This document shows positions 11,979-23,595 of a DNA stretch of 64,000 nt, in pieces; positions within the stretch are counted from its first letter, which is position 1; each line of letters starts with the position of its first letter. The notes beneath the pieces were generated by a model. The model had not been told where the DNA came from and did not search any database. It was given only the letters and a program-made list of their open reading frames with translations. The stretch is from Berberis thunbergii (Eukaryota; Streptophyta; Magnoliopsida; Ranunculales; Berberidaceae), in assembly GCA_003290165.1 (NCBI GenBank), contig QNQO01000449.1, forward strand, positions 722,227-786,226, written 5' to 3'. The position numbers and the translations under genes were made by a program.

Positions 11979-12444
11979 TCAAACAACCAGGACAAGAGCA
12001 GTGATAGACTCATTAGCCCATCGACTCTCTTTGAGAAGATGCCCAATGAAAATAGCTGGAGATGGAAAATACTTTATTTGTTCATGGGTTCCACCAGAAG
12101 TAGCATTTGAAATTGCCCATGCATACTCTTTCTTGATATCAAATTCAGCAGTTTGAAGAAGTTGAACCAAGGGGGCAATGATATTAGTAGAAATAACAGC
12201 CTACACAATTTAAAATCGTAATTGGCATAAGATATCATATACTACAATGCCAAATTATATTTTAGACGAAGATATCACGATTAATGACAACTTTAAAGGA
12301 TCAATTCTTCTTTATCTGTATCTGATCCTTGTTCCCAGCTGTGATATTTGAAATGGTCCAACAAGCTTCTTTCTTAATGCTCCTTTTGTGGTTGTTCGTC
12401 AACAAGCTAAGAAGGCATGGGAGTGCTTGTTGGTTGATAATGAA
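11979..12444 (-). pseudogene. Importin-alpha (armadillo repeat) gene fragment
   Basis: Two minus-strand exons are recognisable. The first (12444-12316) follows an acceptor TGTAG and reads [20 protein letters not shown], then GNKDQIQ. The second (12200 to about 12070) follows another acceptor and reads [20 protein letters not shown], then [16 protein letters not shown]. Both are signature armadillo-repeat segments of importin subunit alpha, the nuclear localisation signal receptor. The first donor reads ATAAAG instead of GTAAAG, so splicing should fail. After IKY the frame runs into unrelated codons and stops at 11979. The rest of the gene (about 530 residues in the family) is absent, so this is a two-exon fragment. 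Confidence 0.85.
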
Positions 12445-12589
12445 CTACACAAAAAGCCAGAAAGCTGTCAAACCGTAATCAAGGATAACAAAGCACAGCA
12501 GTGCTTATAAGATACAAAAAGAAGGCTGGCATATTATGATAACAAAATATGTTCATGTTGACCATTATCACAAGAGATAAGGCCCATTA

Positions 12590-12763
<174 letters not shown>

Positions 12764-13133
12764 CTGCAACCTTTTTAACAATCTTGCTCAACAAGGAATG
12801 ACATGCTTAAAAGTTTTTGATTGTATACCCAAAATATAAACATACACATATCTTAGAACAATGCAAATAAACTTTGTATTATTTTCTCATTAACTGCATA
12901 TAAGATAAATAAAAAGATGCAAAATGCAATAACCTTCATAAAAAGCTTGCAAAATTTACAACAAAGTAGTTGATTTAGAATGGAAAAATGTTCCCAAACA
13001 TAATTTAAGTCTATAGATACTTGCACTTAAGCTTCAGCTAGTTAGTTTAAAATGAACAATCACGTGCCCGTAGTGTATTTTACTCAACTCCTCTTTTGCT
13101 GCCACCATTACATTGCTTCCAACATAGTTGTAA
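12764..13133. other. AT-rich spacer between gene fragments and transposase exons
   Basis: No coding similarity was recognised. It separates the Rab-type exon from the 3' end of the CACTA transposase-related frame. It may be interior DNA of the CACTA element. Confidence 0.25.
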
Positions 13134-15059
13134 CTATGTATCATCAAGTTCCACATGATTTTTATACCATACGAAGAAATCACCAACGTCCAAATCCCCC
13201 ATCATGTCTCCTTTTTTATCACTCTTGTAAAGTTTCACCTCAGTCCTGAATTTGAAGCATAAGGAAAGTCTGATATCTGTTGCAGGGTTCAATGATCCAT
13301 GACAAGCGCAAGAGAATCGATGGATAGGATCTACAACCTCTATTGCTATCGCAATGACATTCTTTTCCCAATCACAAACTTTGTAAGTCCTTGACATTGA
13401 AGGAACAAGGTTGCTTAGAGAAGGAAACCTCGCAACACCTTGAGAAGATGATGGTAATGGAGATGGTGGTAATGGAGATGGAGGTAATGGATTTTTTGGT
13501 TGCCTTGTCGATTGTGCACGGGATGACGATGTATCTTTAGTTCTTTGTGTCCGTCCTTGTGTTCCCTCACTTGTTGATGGTCTCACATTAGTTCAACTTT
13601 CAAGTCTCTTTCGTATCCATCTAACATTTTCTTCCAATCTATCATATTTTTTGCTAAATTTTTTTACTTCCAATGTTTTATCCAAAAGCAATGAACGAGC
13701 GGGAAGTGCAGCATCATACTTCCTTTTAGAGACGGTGGTTCCAACACAATGAGTACGTCCCCTCGCTTCTTGGCCAAACACTTGGCTTAGAGGATCATCA
13801 TCAATAGTGAAGTCAGTGATACCCTGGGTTGAAGATTCTTGCAAGGCGGCTTTTTTTTATTTTAACTTGTTCCTTCAAAATAATGAAAAAATCACTAAAT
13901 CAGGACACAAATAATATTCAAACAACTACAAAGTAAATTAAGAATTGTGTATAAAAGACATCATTGGGCACATACCATATATAGTTCAGCACCATGCGTG
14001 GGTTTTCCATCCTTTTCCGTGTGACAAGCAATCCATATGTCAGTGCGTGTGACTGGTTCCCCATCAGGGTTCTTCTCAACCTATATACTTGAAAGATTAG
14101 TCTCAGCCTATATAGTTAAATGGTTATTATTGTACTAGTAGCTAGAAACTCAATTACCATTTCATACTCTACTTCTGCAGCACTCTTTTGGCCACCCCCC
14201 CCATACATACTTTGAAGCCTTTTTGTTTTTTGCATTTTGGGCTCTAATTGCCTTCGCTTCAGGGGTGCTCTCATAGTGAAAAAAATCCTTCCAATCCTCA
14301 TCTCTTACACCATTTGGAACATGTTTCTCTTGTTCCTCAATGGTAGGATACTTATCCAAATAATTCTTCCTAAGATCTGCCTTCAACCTTATATAATATT
14401 CAGGCATTTTCAAATGCACACTCCTTTTCACATAATTTGGGATGTCGTATTCACGCTGCAAATAAGCCATTGAGATATAAGTTGAAAATAAAATAAGACA
14501 TTATGAAAATCAATGATGTAAAATCTCACCTTGAGGCCATTCCACACATCCTCTTTGTGAACAAACTCCTTCCAATCCTCATCTCTTACACCATTTGGAA
14601 CATGTTTCTCTTGTTCCTCAATGGTAGGATACTTATCCAAATAATTCTTCCTAAGATCTGCCTTCAACCTTATATAATATTCAGGCATTTTCAAATGCAC
14701 ACTCCTTTTCACATAATTTGGGATGTCGTATTCACGCTGCAAATAAGCCATTGAGATATAAGTTGAAAATAAAATAAGACATTATGAAAATCAATGATGT
14801 AAAATCTCACCTTGAGGCCATTCCACACATCCTCTTTGTAGTTGTCAGTAATATGGTGCCAACTCTTGAATTTGATGGGCACAAGGGTTTCAACAAGCTT
14901 TCCAATGTTTTTATTGAAATTTCTAGCACCAGGTCCAACTGCTAAACCGTGGAGGTTGAACTGTATGGTCTTTTTAATTTCACTGTAATCATTTGTAGAT
15001 GTAGTGTCATTAATGGTGGAGAGATTGTCGCGACTACTATCTATTTCTATCAATGACAT
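13134..15059 (-). pseudogene. CACTA Ptta/En/Spm transposase-related gene (Transposase_24-like), broken
   Basis: Minus-strand exons in order from 15059: a frame with LHGLAVGPGARNFNKNIGKL and KEDVWNGLKVRF; a frame with REYDIPNYVKRSVHLKMPEY and VPNGVRDEDWKDFFHYESTP (14470-14162); a short piece near 14090-13980 (TDIWIACHTEKDGKPTHGAE); then DDPLSQVFGQEARGRTHCVG and a coiled-coil-like end (13844-13593). These patterns fit the plant transposase (Ptta/En/Spm) family encoded by CACTA elements. A TGA after KRLES separates the last part (13586-13134), which has SPLPPSPLPSS proline-serine repeats. One exon is present twice because of a 281-bp tandem duplication. The main DDE-type transposase was not recognised. 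Confidence 0.7.
14286..14847 (-). repeat. Tandem duplication of a 281-bp transposase exon segment
   Basis: Positions 14286-14558 and 14567-14839 match at a constant 281-bp offset, and I saw no differences across the compared stretches. Each copy contains the exon encoding REYDIPNYVKRSV plus the following intron sequence. The near identity suggests a recent unequal exchange. It would double the exon in any transcript. Confidence 0.85.
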
Positions 15060-17329
15060 TATAGATGTTACCCATTATAAAAAAAACGAAATAAGAAACA
15101 ACTATATACATCACATTTATAGATAATTTCCTTCCACAACATATCACCACAAATAGATTTTTATAAAGCATTGGAAAAGCCAATCTGAATACATAGCTAC
15201 AAAGTTTCCCTTTCCCAACTCAAAAGTCAAAATAAGAAACAAAGACAAAATATTTGGTCTCAACTTAATCATCTCCCTTTGAGGCCCATGAATTGGAATA
15301 ACGAGGTGCCGATACTAGGTTATGCATTTTAAGTCCTAACTTTTAAGTCCTAACTTTTAAGTCCTACTAACTTTTAACTTTTAAGTCCTACTAACAACAT
15401 TTATAATAAAGGCTTATGCATTTACGCCTTGTTGAAGTAAACTTTTAATGTAAACATCCATTTTTTAAGTCATACTTTTAGACAACATGCATAAAGATGA
15501 TTGATAGCATTCTTTACTCATGAGGATGATAAAGTTCATGTGTCCATTGTGGCAATTTGGTTTTTGATTATACGAGTACCAAATGAATTTTGATAAAACT
15601 CCTAAAAAGGCGAAAAAGAGGAAAATAATAAAAAAAATTTCGATAATTTAGGGTTAGTCGAAAGTTTTACAATAGCGCATTGTTTGGTTTTACAGAGTTC
15701 AAAATTATTCATCTTTAGCTTAATAAAAATAAATAAACAATAAAATGAGATAATGTTTTTCCCTCTACCTCACTCTTCCCTCTGGATTTTCAAAACATAC
15801 TTTAATAACTTCTAAAACGTCATCATTAAGGAAATTTTGGTAATAACTTTATTGACAAATGCAAATTTCACCATTACAAACATAAGAATTTTGAATTCCA
15901 AATCATGATATTTTCAAATGCAAATGTGTAATAATAAAATTTGAAATTAAAATAAAATAAAAAACCGATCGAAGAAAAATATAAACATCGTTGTACATCT
16001 CTTTCAACTGTTTGATAATACATTGTTTTCTCATTAAATGGGATACCTAAGTATCACCCCCCGCTTATCTCTAATACAACAACAAATCACCATTCCATAT
16101 TTCACAAAATTTAAAAGAGATGCATAAATAGATAAACTACAAATTAAGGCTTCTAATGGACTAAATCGAAACTGTAAATAACATCCAATACAAAGACATC
16201 TTTCATAAACTAAAACTTGAAACCGATTACAAAAATCAAGTAATGATCCTATTATCGCTCCGGCCGGTAACAACAAATTAGAGAACATTATGAACATAAC
16301 CAAACAATCAAACTTACTCAAATGGTCAAATTTTTAGAGACAATATATGAAGATAAACAAAATAATCAAACTTGCCCTAATGGTCACCCAATGGTCAAAT
16401 CACTGTGGACTTCCAAACTACCCCCACTTTCACCTTGACTTTACTTTACTGTGGGCACCCCCTACAACCACTATGGGCCACCACTCAAGATTTCTATGGG
16501 CTATCTAAGCCCATCTTCATGTCTAGCTTTTTTTTTCCTAAGGATCTGTTTGGTTGTATGGAAAATAAACATAAAAATTGAAATAATTTAATTGTGAGGC
16601 CTCCCTTTGGACTTAGATTTGAGTAGCGAAAAAATAGTCGTACTTAAAATAGTAGATCATTTAATCAGTTGTTGCACCATCTCGAGGACATGGATGCTCA
16701 TAACGCCTATTAGATTACTTGTTCTATGGAAACATAGTGATCCAACAAATATGATTTAATAGTGTTTTCACTACTCAATCACAGGCATTAGCATAGAATG
16801 TGAAGGGATTATATACTTCAAAATCAGTTAGTATTCGTTGGTGGTGATCTATACATCTTGGACACCATAAAGAGCACTCTGAAATCTCTGATTATATACT
16901 TACTACTATTATATCAACAATCGTTCAGAAACTAAACAATTCAACCAAACAAGAAACAACAAGTATTAGACAAAAAATTAGCAATGACTTACTTCTATTC
17001 TTAATCTATATTCCTGAGATGTATTTCCTGGTTTCAAATTATATCAGGAATTTCATACAAAAATTAAAGACTCAAAAAATTATATCAGGAATTTATCAGG
17101 CATATGGTTTTGAGCCCTAGAGATTCAAACCCTAATTTCAAAAAACCTCTAAATAAAACCTACAAATTCAAAAAACAATTCAGGAACCCTAGAGATTCAA
17201 AACCTCTAAATAAAAAAAGTCTACATTCAGGAACCCCAATTTCATAAAAAATAAAACAAAGAGATAGAGAGAGTACCTGTACGAGAGAATGGTAGCAGTG
17301 GCTAATCGATTTTGCAAATGGTTTGGAGG
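15060..17329. other. CACTA-1 interior, no recognised gene
   Basis: AT-rich DNA. A small direct repeat of AACTTTTAAGTCCTA units lies at about 15330-15400. Open frames such as 16321-16034 show no known domain. The position between transposase exons and the minisatellite suggests intron or 5' untranslated sequence of the minus-strand transposase gene. Confidence 0.35.
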
Positions 17330-17640
17330 TTGAAGACGCCAAGTAAGGAGGGAAAACCAGAGAAGGAGGGGAGGAGGGAAGTCGAGGGAGGAACAGGGAA
17401 GTCAAGGGAGGGAGCAGGGAAGTCGAATGGAGCAGGGAAGTGGAGTCGAGAGGAGGGAAGTCGAGGGAGCAGGGAAGTGGAGTCGAATGGAGGGGAAGTT
17501 GAATGGAGGGAAGTCGAGGGAGGGAGCAGGGAAGTCGAATGGAGCAGGAAAGTGGAGTCGAGAGGAGGGAACTCGAGGGAGCAGGGAAGTGGAGTCGAGT
17601 GGAGGGAAGTCGAATGGAGGAGAAGGTTGAAGTCGAACGC
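17330..17640. repeat. Purine-rich minisatellite in CACTA-1
   Basis: Units of about 17-22 bp built on GGGAAGTCGAATGGAGCA and variants are repeated throughout. A larger unit of 112 bp is visible, with the block GGAGCAGGGAAGTCGAATGG starting at 17411 and again at 17523. Almost no stop codons occur in any frame because of the composition, which produces long but meaningless open frames on both strands. It lies between the transposase region and the subterminal repeats. Confidence 0.8.
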
Positions 17641-17689
17641 CAAAATAGCCCGCCCAATTTTTTTCAGCTTTGTAGGTTGCCACGGTTTT

Positions 17690-18030
17690 GAGCCGTTGCT
17701 ACTAGTAGCCACGGTTTTAAACCGTGGCCAAGTTTTTTTTTGCAACGGTTTTAAGCCGTTTCTACTATTACCCACGATTTTTAGCCGTTGCTAGTAGTAC
17801 CCACGGTTTTAAGGCGTTGCTAATAGTAGCCACGATTTTGAGTCGTTGCTAGTTATAGCCACGGTTTGTGGCCGTGGCCAATAAGCCAACGGTTTTCAAC
17901 CGTTGCTAATTTTTTTCCATGGTTTTAAGCCGTTGGTCATTATAGCTACAGGTTTTAGCCATGGCAACTAAACCAACGGTTTAAAACCGTGGCCAGCTCG
18001 GCGTAGCTAAACTGGCCTTTTGGTGTAGTG
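17690..18030. repeat. CACTA-1 right subterminal repeats and terminal inverted repeat
   Basis: Short motifs of the type CCACGGTTTTAAGCCGTTGCTA recur about every 20-40 bp in both orientations and are followed by the terminus TTTTGGTGTAGTG ending at 18030. Subterminal repeats of this kind in CACTA elements are the binding sites of the element-encoded accessory protein in characterised cases (TnpA of maize En/Spm). That role is inferred here. The flanking base triplet at the right end is GAA. Confidence 0.85.
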
Positions 18031-19079
18031 GAACCTCCCCAGGACCGACATTAAAATAAATTTTAAAAAAACTCTACAAACTCCCAAGGTGTAAATTCAA
18101 AATTCAACCTCTATCCCATTTTGTTTTTCATACCTTATTTTCTCATTTCACATGCAAACCATTTTCCTTATATCTCACATACTAATGATGTTATTTTCAC
18201 CATAAATCACTCCCCATAATCATCTCAAGTTCGTTTGTTTGCTCAAAATGGAAATCACCTATTACCCAACAACATCACCATTACTTTATCTATGTATCAA
18301 ACTCACTCCGTTTCAGTTATAAATACCCATATGTTTGGAGATACTTCATCACACTTTAAAATACACTTTGGATAATATATTTTGGAGAATAGATGTAGTG
18401 TTTTCGAGAGTTTACCATGAGCGGGTAAACCCAACTTAGAGTGTGGTGAACTACATGGGATGATGACCTCATTATGGCTCTTTTAACTTATTCTTCTTCT
18501 ATTTCTTATGTATTTAGTTTAAGAAGCAATGTTGTAGTTAGATTGATTTAGTATTTGGTTCTTCAACGTTTCTATGAAACTTGTAGATAAATTGTGTTTC
18601 AATTAGTTGGATTCATCTCATGCTTTATGTTCCCACATTTAAGTCCTAAGTAGATATGTTTCCACATTTTAAGTCATAAAGTAGATATGTTTCTCTTCAT
18701 GTGTTCTAAAAAATCCCACATTATCATGATTATTCCAAGGCTTGAAATAAATGATTCTAAAGTTAAATCATCCGCCAAATGAGAGGATGAAAGTCCCTCT
18801 TAGGTGAGTTTAGCCTGAAATAGAGTGAATAACTTAAGAATAATATTTCGAGTGTCATCAATCCATAATGGTGAGCCCAAAGCCCTGTACTCTTTCATTT
18901 ATCTTAGTTTGTTCTTATTTTTATCTTTTGAAATTCATGAACAAACATTTTCTTTACTAGGTTAAATATTTCAAGTTGATTTTAAAACAAAATTTTCAAC
19001 TTCTTTCAAGTATTCCTTGTGGGTTCAACCTGTATTGTTGGTTTCTAACTCAATAGACAACTGTGTGCTTGTGGTAATA
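18031..19079. other. Intergenic DNA without recognised gene
   Basis: Repeated AAGTCATAAGTAGATATGTTTC-like words occur at about 18640-18690. No LTR or coding domain was identified. It leads into a Ty1/copia fragment, so part of it may be copia-derived sequence. Confidence 0.3.
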
Positions 19080-19364
19080 TTTGAGATTAATCAGGAAGTT
19101 CAAGGATATTCTTACATTGAGGATATTGACTTTGAAGAGACATTCCCTCCCGTCGCAAGAATTGAGTCGATCAAAATGTTATTCGTTGTATCTTGTTTTC
19201 TCAAGTTCGAGCTTTACCAAATGGATGTTAAAAGTTCCTTTCTAAACGAAGTAATCAATGAACAAGTTTTTCTTAAACAACCTAAATGGTTTGTGGATTC
19301 AAAGTTTCCTAATCATGGTAGTATGGTAGGTGCAAGTTTTAAACTATTTGATATTTTGAAGTGA
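19080..19364 (+). pseudogene. Ty1/copia reverse transcriptase fragment
   Basis: The frame reads IDFEETFPPVARIESIKMLF, then LYQMDVKSSFLNEVINEQVF and KQPKWFVDSKFPNH. These are the conserved opening blocks of the copia-type reverse transcriptase (RVT_2), in which the D of MDVKSSFL is catalytic. The continuation KLYGLKQAPRAWY is absent and the frame ends at 19364. It is an isolated fragment, lying 5' of element C and unrelated to it. Confidence 0.85.
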
Positions 19365-19723
19365 ATGGTATGTACTGATTATTTATGAATCTTAGATTGC
19401 ATATCTCTAATAGGCAACAAATTACAAATGTAATCACTAATTTTCTACCATGTTTCAGGTTATTTCAAACATGTGCTTACCATGCCTACTATACTTGCTT
19501 AAAATACTATTTGAAAATAGAAACAAGAGCTTAAAGATGTTCACACGTAAAATGAGATAAAATAGATTTTTCTATTAATATCACGAATTGAGAGAAGCGA
19601 ACGATGGCCCATCTTGAGCACGATAGAGGCTGGCAAGCACCCAACAAATGTTATTTATAGTCTACGAGTTATTTTACATTTTTACCTACCATACTAACCC
19701 AATATTTGCAAGTGAATGGTAGG

Positions 19724-20242
19724 TGATGATACATCAAACTAGACCGATCATCACAGCCGTACACCTGGCATAAAACCTCATCACGAGAATACAACGCCCG
19801 ATCCAATCGGCCAACTCATAAGTTTAGAAGGATTTAGGACAATTATAGAGGCCCGGACGAATCAAAGCCAAAAATCCAAGCCCATTATATGTTCTCTCAT
19901 AAAGAAGAAGAACGTTGCACCAATAAAGAGCCATGGAGGGACCTACGCCTCCACGAACGCATTTCCATTAAGGAGAAGACTATTACAGAAACGTCTCCTT
20001 CCGTTGCACCTCACATTCTTAAGTCACGCAAAGAGTTAACTACGACCATTATAAAAGTTAAAGGGAACATTCGACAAAGGTATGCAACTTTAACTGAGAT
20101 TTGTCCATATTTACTTCCTTCTTCCAACAGGGTTACTGACTGAAGCATTGGAGTGCCTTCGGCCACCAAAAAAGTGGTCATTGGCAGTCTAACAGTGGTT
20201 TTGCAAGTCAAACTCACAGTAGGACGACTTTTTGACACATCA
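19724..20242 (+). repeat. Element C 5' LTR
   Basis: A 519-bp LTR starting TGATGATACATCAAA and ending GACACATCA. A TATA candidate (TTATAAAAG) lies near 20051. It is shorter than the 3' LTR mainly because it lacks a block corresponding to about 27810-27850. The following primer binding site is decayed: ATTTTAAGTCGTGCGTGGGG where TTTGGCGCCGTCCGTGGGG-like sequence would be expected from elements A and B. Confidence 0.9.
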
Positions 20243-20472
20243 ATTTTAAGTCGTGCGTGGGGAACGACAAGTTTTCCTTTATCTTAAAAATAAGATTTAG
20301 TGACAAAGCTCGCGCAACCTGATAGAAGATCAATGGAGTACTCCACAAATCTTTGATCTAACGATAGCAGATATGACATGCATCCCAATACTGATCCATA
20401 GACAACCATCGAGACAACCATACCTACCGCTAGAGAACTCTAGCAGGTAACAATTAAAACGTCTTTGACATC

Positions 20473-20950
20473 ATGGGGAATCCCCTCGGATCCCCAAGTG
20501 GAGATGCTTATGACTCAGATGGACAACGTGAAAATGATAGACAGGATCATACGAAACTTATAAGGCAACAACTTTCAAGAAGAAATCATCTAGCTTAAGA
20601 AACATCGGGCTAACCATAGCTCCAAATGCAATCAGGGAACACCCAAATATGATAAAGCATTCTTGGCTTTGACAGCAAGTCAAAGCGAGATTCTCGAAGC
20701 AATGGCGAAAAGAGATGTCAAATGGCCATCGAGGATGAGAGGAAATTCGGATAAGCGGAACAAGAGCACACACTGTCTCTTCCATGACGACTATGGCCAT
20801 GATACCGAAGATTGTCGCAGCCTAATAGGCGAAATTGAACGCCATATCAAACAAGGACGATTCAAAGAGTTCACCAAACTCAAGAACGAAATAGTTGTTT
20901 CAAAGGAGCAAGCGAAGGAAACAATTTACGTCTTGCACAACACAGGTTGA
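20473..20950 (+). pseudogene. Element C gag remnant
   Basis: The segment begins with an ATG at 20473 (MGNPLGSPSGDAYDSDG) and continues in broken frames to 20950. The intact part, 20663-20950, includes HCLFHDDYGHDTEDC, the knuckle-like motif found near the C-terminus of Tat-lineage gag proteins, followed by LIGEIERHIKQGRFKEF. At under 500 bp it is far shorter than the usual 1.2-1.5 kb, so an internal deletion is likely. Confidence 0.7.
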
Positions 20951-21039
20951 GAAAAATAGCAATCCAATCGATCTAGAAAGCTCATAGTCAGGGACTTACG
21001 CACAAAGATCATATTTCAGAAACCATCCGCACAGCGTGC

Positions 21040-21490
21040 AAAGACAATGCAAATGACTCTAACCTTCTCAAACGAGGATGCTGATGGAGTTTATTTCCCA
21101 CACAACGACGCTTTAGTGATTTCGGTCATGATAGCAAAATGGGAAATCAAAAGGGTATTGATCAACACCGGCAACTCGGCAAACCTATTATACCTAACAA
21201 CTTTTCGAAGAATACAGTTCACCACTGAGATACTCTCACCGAGCGATCAGTCTACGGTAGGTTTCAGTGGGGACAATGTAACCCACTAGGAATGATCCGA
21301 CTACCAGTCGAAGCGGTAGAACCAGGAAAGTAGCGAGTACTAATGACATATTTTCTCATCGTTGACGCTCCTATTGCATACAATATGCTACTCGGGAGAC
21401 CATGGATACACAATATGGGTGCAATATCTCCCATTTTGCACCAATGCATGAAATATCACACCAAAGGATACCAACCAGTAGCCTGAGAAT
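21040..21490 (+). pseudogene. Element C aspartic protease
   Basis: The frame at 21047-21289 has HNDALVISVMIAKWEIKRVL followed by INTGNSANLLY. The catalytic aspartate of the DTGS motif is replaced by asparagine (NTG). Past a stop at 21287 the frame resumes with the expected VDAPIAYNMLLGRPWIHNMG block. The protease would be inactive even without the stop. Confidence 0.8.
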
Positions 21491-21576
21491 GTCATTTTGC
21501 TACTATAAAAACTCTTCATAGATAGCAATTACCACAACGACTGGAGGAGCCTTCGTAGCAACCCGATGAAACAAGT

Positions 21577-22560
21577 TTGGGTTCTCCAAACGATAATACG
21601 ACTTCGACCAGTCCGCGAGATCAATCCAACATCGGACAGTCGGAAGAACAAATGGTCGATATCGATTTAGATAATGAAGCTAAAATGACAGTTCGCATCG
21701 GCACAAAAATCCAACCCGAACTCGCCATGAAGCTGATCCAACTGCTAAAAGATAACCAAAATATTTTTGCATGGACAATGAAAAACATGGTGGGAATAGA
21801 TATATCCATCATTATCCCACAAATTGCAAGTAAATCTAGATAAGAAACAAGTTAAACAAAAAAGAAGACCGGTGGCCCTAGAGCACAGTCAGGCGATAAA
21901 CGAAGAAGTACACCGATTGCACAACGCAGGGATGATGAGAGAAGCTCACTATCTGGATTGGTTGGTGAACACGGTACTAGTAAAGAAGAAGAACGAAAAG
22001 TGGAGGGTGTGCGTAGATTACACCGACTTAAATAAAGCTTGTCCCAAAGATAACTTCCCACTTCCACGAATAGACGAAATAATGGATGCAACTACTGGAC
22101 ACAAGATGTCGAGCTTCATGGACGCGTACTCCGGGTATAACTAAATACAAAACCCCCCCCACCAAGAAAATACATCTTTTATAACGGAAAAGGAGACATA
22201 CTATTATCGAGAAATGTCGTTCGGGTCGAAGAATGTAGGAGCAACGTATCAATGGCTAGTGAACAAGATGTTCATATAACATATCGGCAAAACGATAGAG
22301 GTCTACATCGATAATATGCTGGACAAAAGTTCACGCAGAACATACCATGTTACGGACCTCAAACAGGCTTTCGCCCAGCTTCAGAAATACAAGATGAAGC
22401 TAAATCCCGAGAAATGCACCTTTGGATAGAAGTCAAGGAAGTTCCACGGGTATATGGTCTACCAGAAAGGAATTGAAGCGATCCAAAGTAGATACAAACG
22501 CTTCTCAACATGCAGTCGCTGACAAACATCAAAGGTTTTCAAAGTCTTAACGGCCACGTC
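21577..22560 (+). pseudogene. Element C reverse transcriptase
   Basis: Conserved blocks are visible across several frames: EKWRVCVDYTDLNKACPKDN, FPLPRIDEIMDATTGHKM, SSFMDAYSGYN, then a stop, then MSFGSKNVGATYQ and VYIDNML. The catalytic YxDD box reads YIDN, so the second aspartate is lost. At least two stops and a frameshift interrupt it between 21824 and 22440. Confidence 0.85.
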
Positions 22561-22573
22561 ATCAAACAAGTGT

Positions 22574-23134
22574 TTGCTTTTCTTCAAAATCTTGAAGGGG
22601 AACAAGACATTTGAATGGAATGACGAATGCGAAAGAGTAGTTCAAAACCTTAAGACATGCATGGGAAGCACGAAGCTGCTAACGAAACCAAACACAGGAG
22701 AAACATTGTATCTGTACCTGTCTATGTCCAATCACGCAGTAAGTTCAGCGCTAATTAGGGAAGGAAAAGGGGTGCAAAAACTGGTGTACTACTTCAGCAA
22801 AACACTTACAGATGCAGAAATCAACTATAGGGCCCTAGAAAAACAAGCACTCGCTCTGATCATGTCATCGAGGAAATTACGACCATACTTCCTGGCACAC
22901 CTAATCACGGTTATGACCGAACAACCACTTCGATCAGTATTACACAAACCAGACTTATCAGGAAGAATGGTAAAATGGGCAACAGAACTTGGACAATTCA
23001 ACATTACTTATGCCCTTAGAACCGCTATCAAAGCCCAAGCATTAGTAGATTTCATCACCAAGTTCGCAGGAGGCAACACCCAACCCGGAGATAAGAAAAG
23101 CATAACAGAACAGCCCGAAACAATCCCTGAATGA
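22574..23134 (+). pseudogene. Element C RT-linked RNase H domain
   Basis: An open frame of 186 codons. It contains FEWNDECERVVQNLK, the TKPNTGETLYLYL block, YYFSKTLTDAEINYRALEKQ, ALALIMSSRKLRPYF and GRMVKWATELGQFNITY, all typical of the RNase H domain that follows reverse transcriptase in Ty3/gypsy polyproteins. It is the longest uninterrupted pol segment in this element and ends at a stop just before the second RNase H domain. Confidence 0.85.
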
Positions 23135-23548
23135 TGGATCCTCCATTGTGATGGGGCATCCAACGAGGCAGGAAGCTGAGCCAAAAGAGTGTTATACAAC
23201 TCAGAAGACATTACACTAGAAAATGAGATAAAATTCGGTTTTGAAGCCTCCAATAATGAAGCCGAGTACGAAGCTGTGATAGCAGGACTACAGTTAGCAA
23301 AACAGTTTGGAATAAGGGACATTAATGTCTTTACGGACTCCAGGCTGGTGGTCAACCAAATAAACGGTGAGTTCCAAGTGAAAGACGCTCGAATGAAAGC
23401 CTACCACCAGAAAACTACAGAACTAATAGAAGGATTCCAAAACGCCACCATCCGACGATGTGCACGAGCAAAAATTAGAAGAGCGAACGAGCTAGCTAAA
23501 AGGATAACGACAATCCGTTCGTCATCACGCAAGGTAGCTCCATACTAA
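23135..23548 (+). pseudogene. Element C additional (second) RNase H domain
   Basis: The frame holds WILHCDGASNEAGS, a stop, then EASNNEAEYEAVIAGLQLAK and DINVFTDSRLVVNQINGEFQ. D in CDGAS, E in NEAEYEA and D in TDSRLVV are the expected catalytic acids of an RNase HI-like fold. A second RNase H after the first is a defining mark of the Tat lineage of plant Ty3/gypsy elements. Confidence 0.85.
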
Positions 23549-23595
23549 AAAATAAATCAAAAGAATCATGCGCCGTAAATCAAGGTGTCAATTGG

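Larger units (their letters stand above)
13134..18030 (-). mobile_element. CACTA (En/Spm-type) transposon 1, right end intact, left end not found
   Basis: The right terminus is the reverse complement of CACTACACCAAAAGGCCAG, ending at 18030. This matches the CACTA superfamily terminus and the left terminus of CACTA-3 at 58499. Inside it are subterminal repeats (17690-18030), a purine-rich minisatellite (17330-17640) and minus-strand transposase-related exons (13134-15059). No left terminal inverted repeat was seen down to 11166, so the left limit given here is only the edge of recognised coding sequence. The gene fragments at 11979-12763 may be inside the element. Confidence 0.75.

Noticed and set aside
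17160..17794. Up to 165-codon frames on both strands
   Set aside because: They are generated by the GGGAAGTCGA minisatellite, which is open in every frame.
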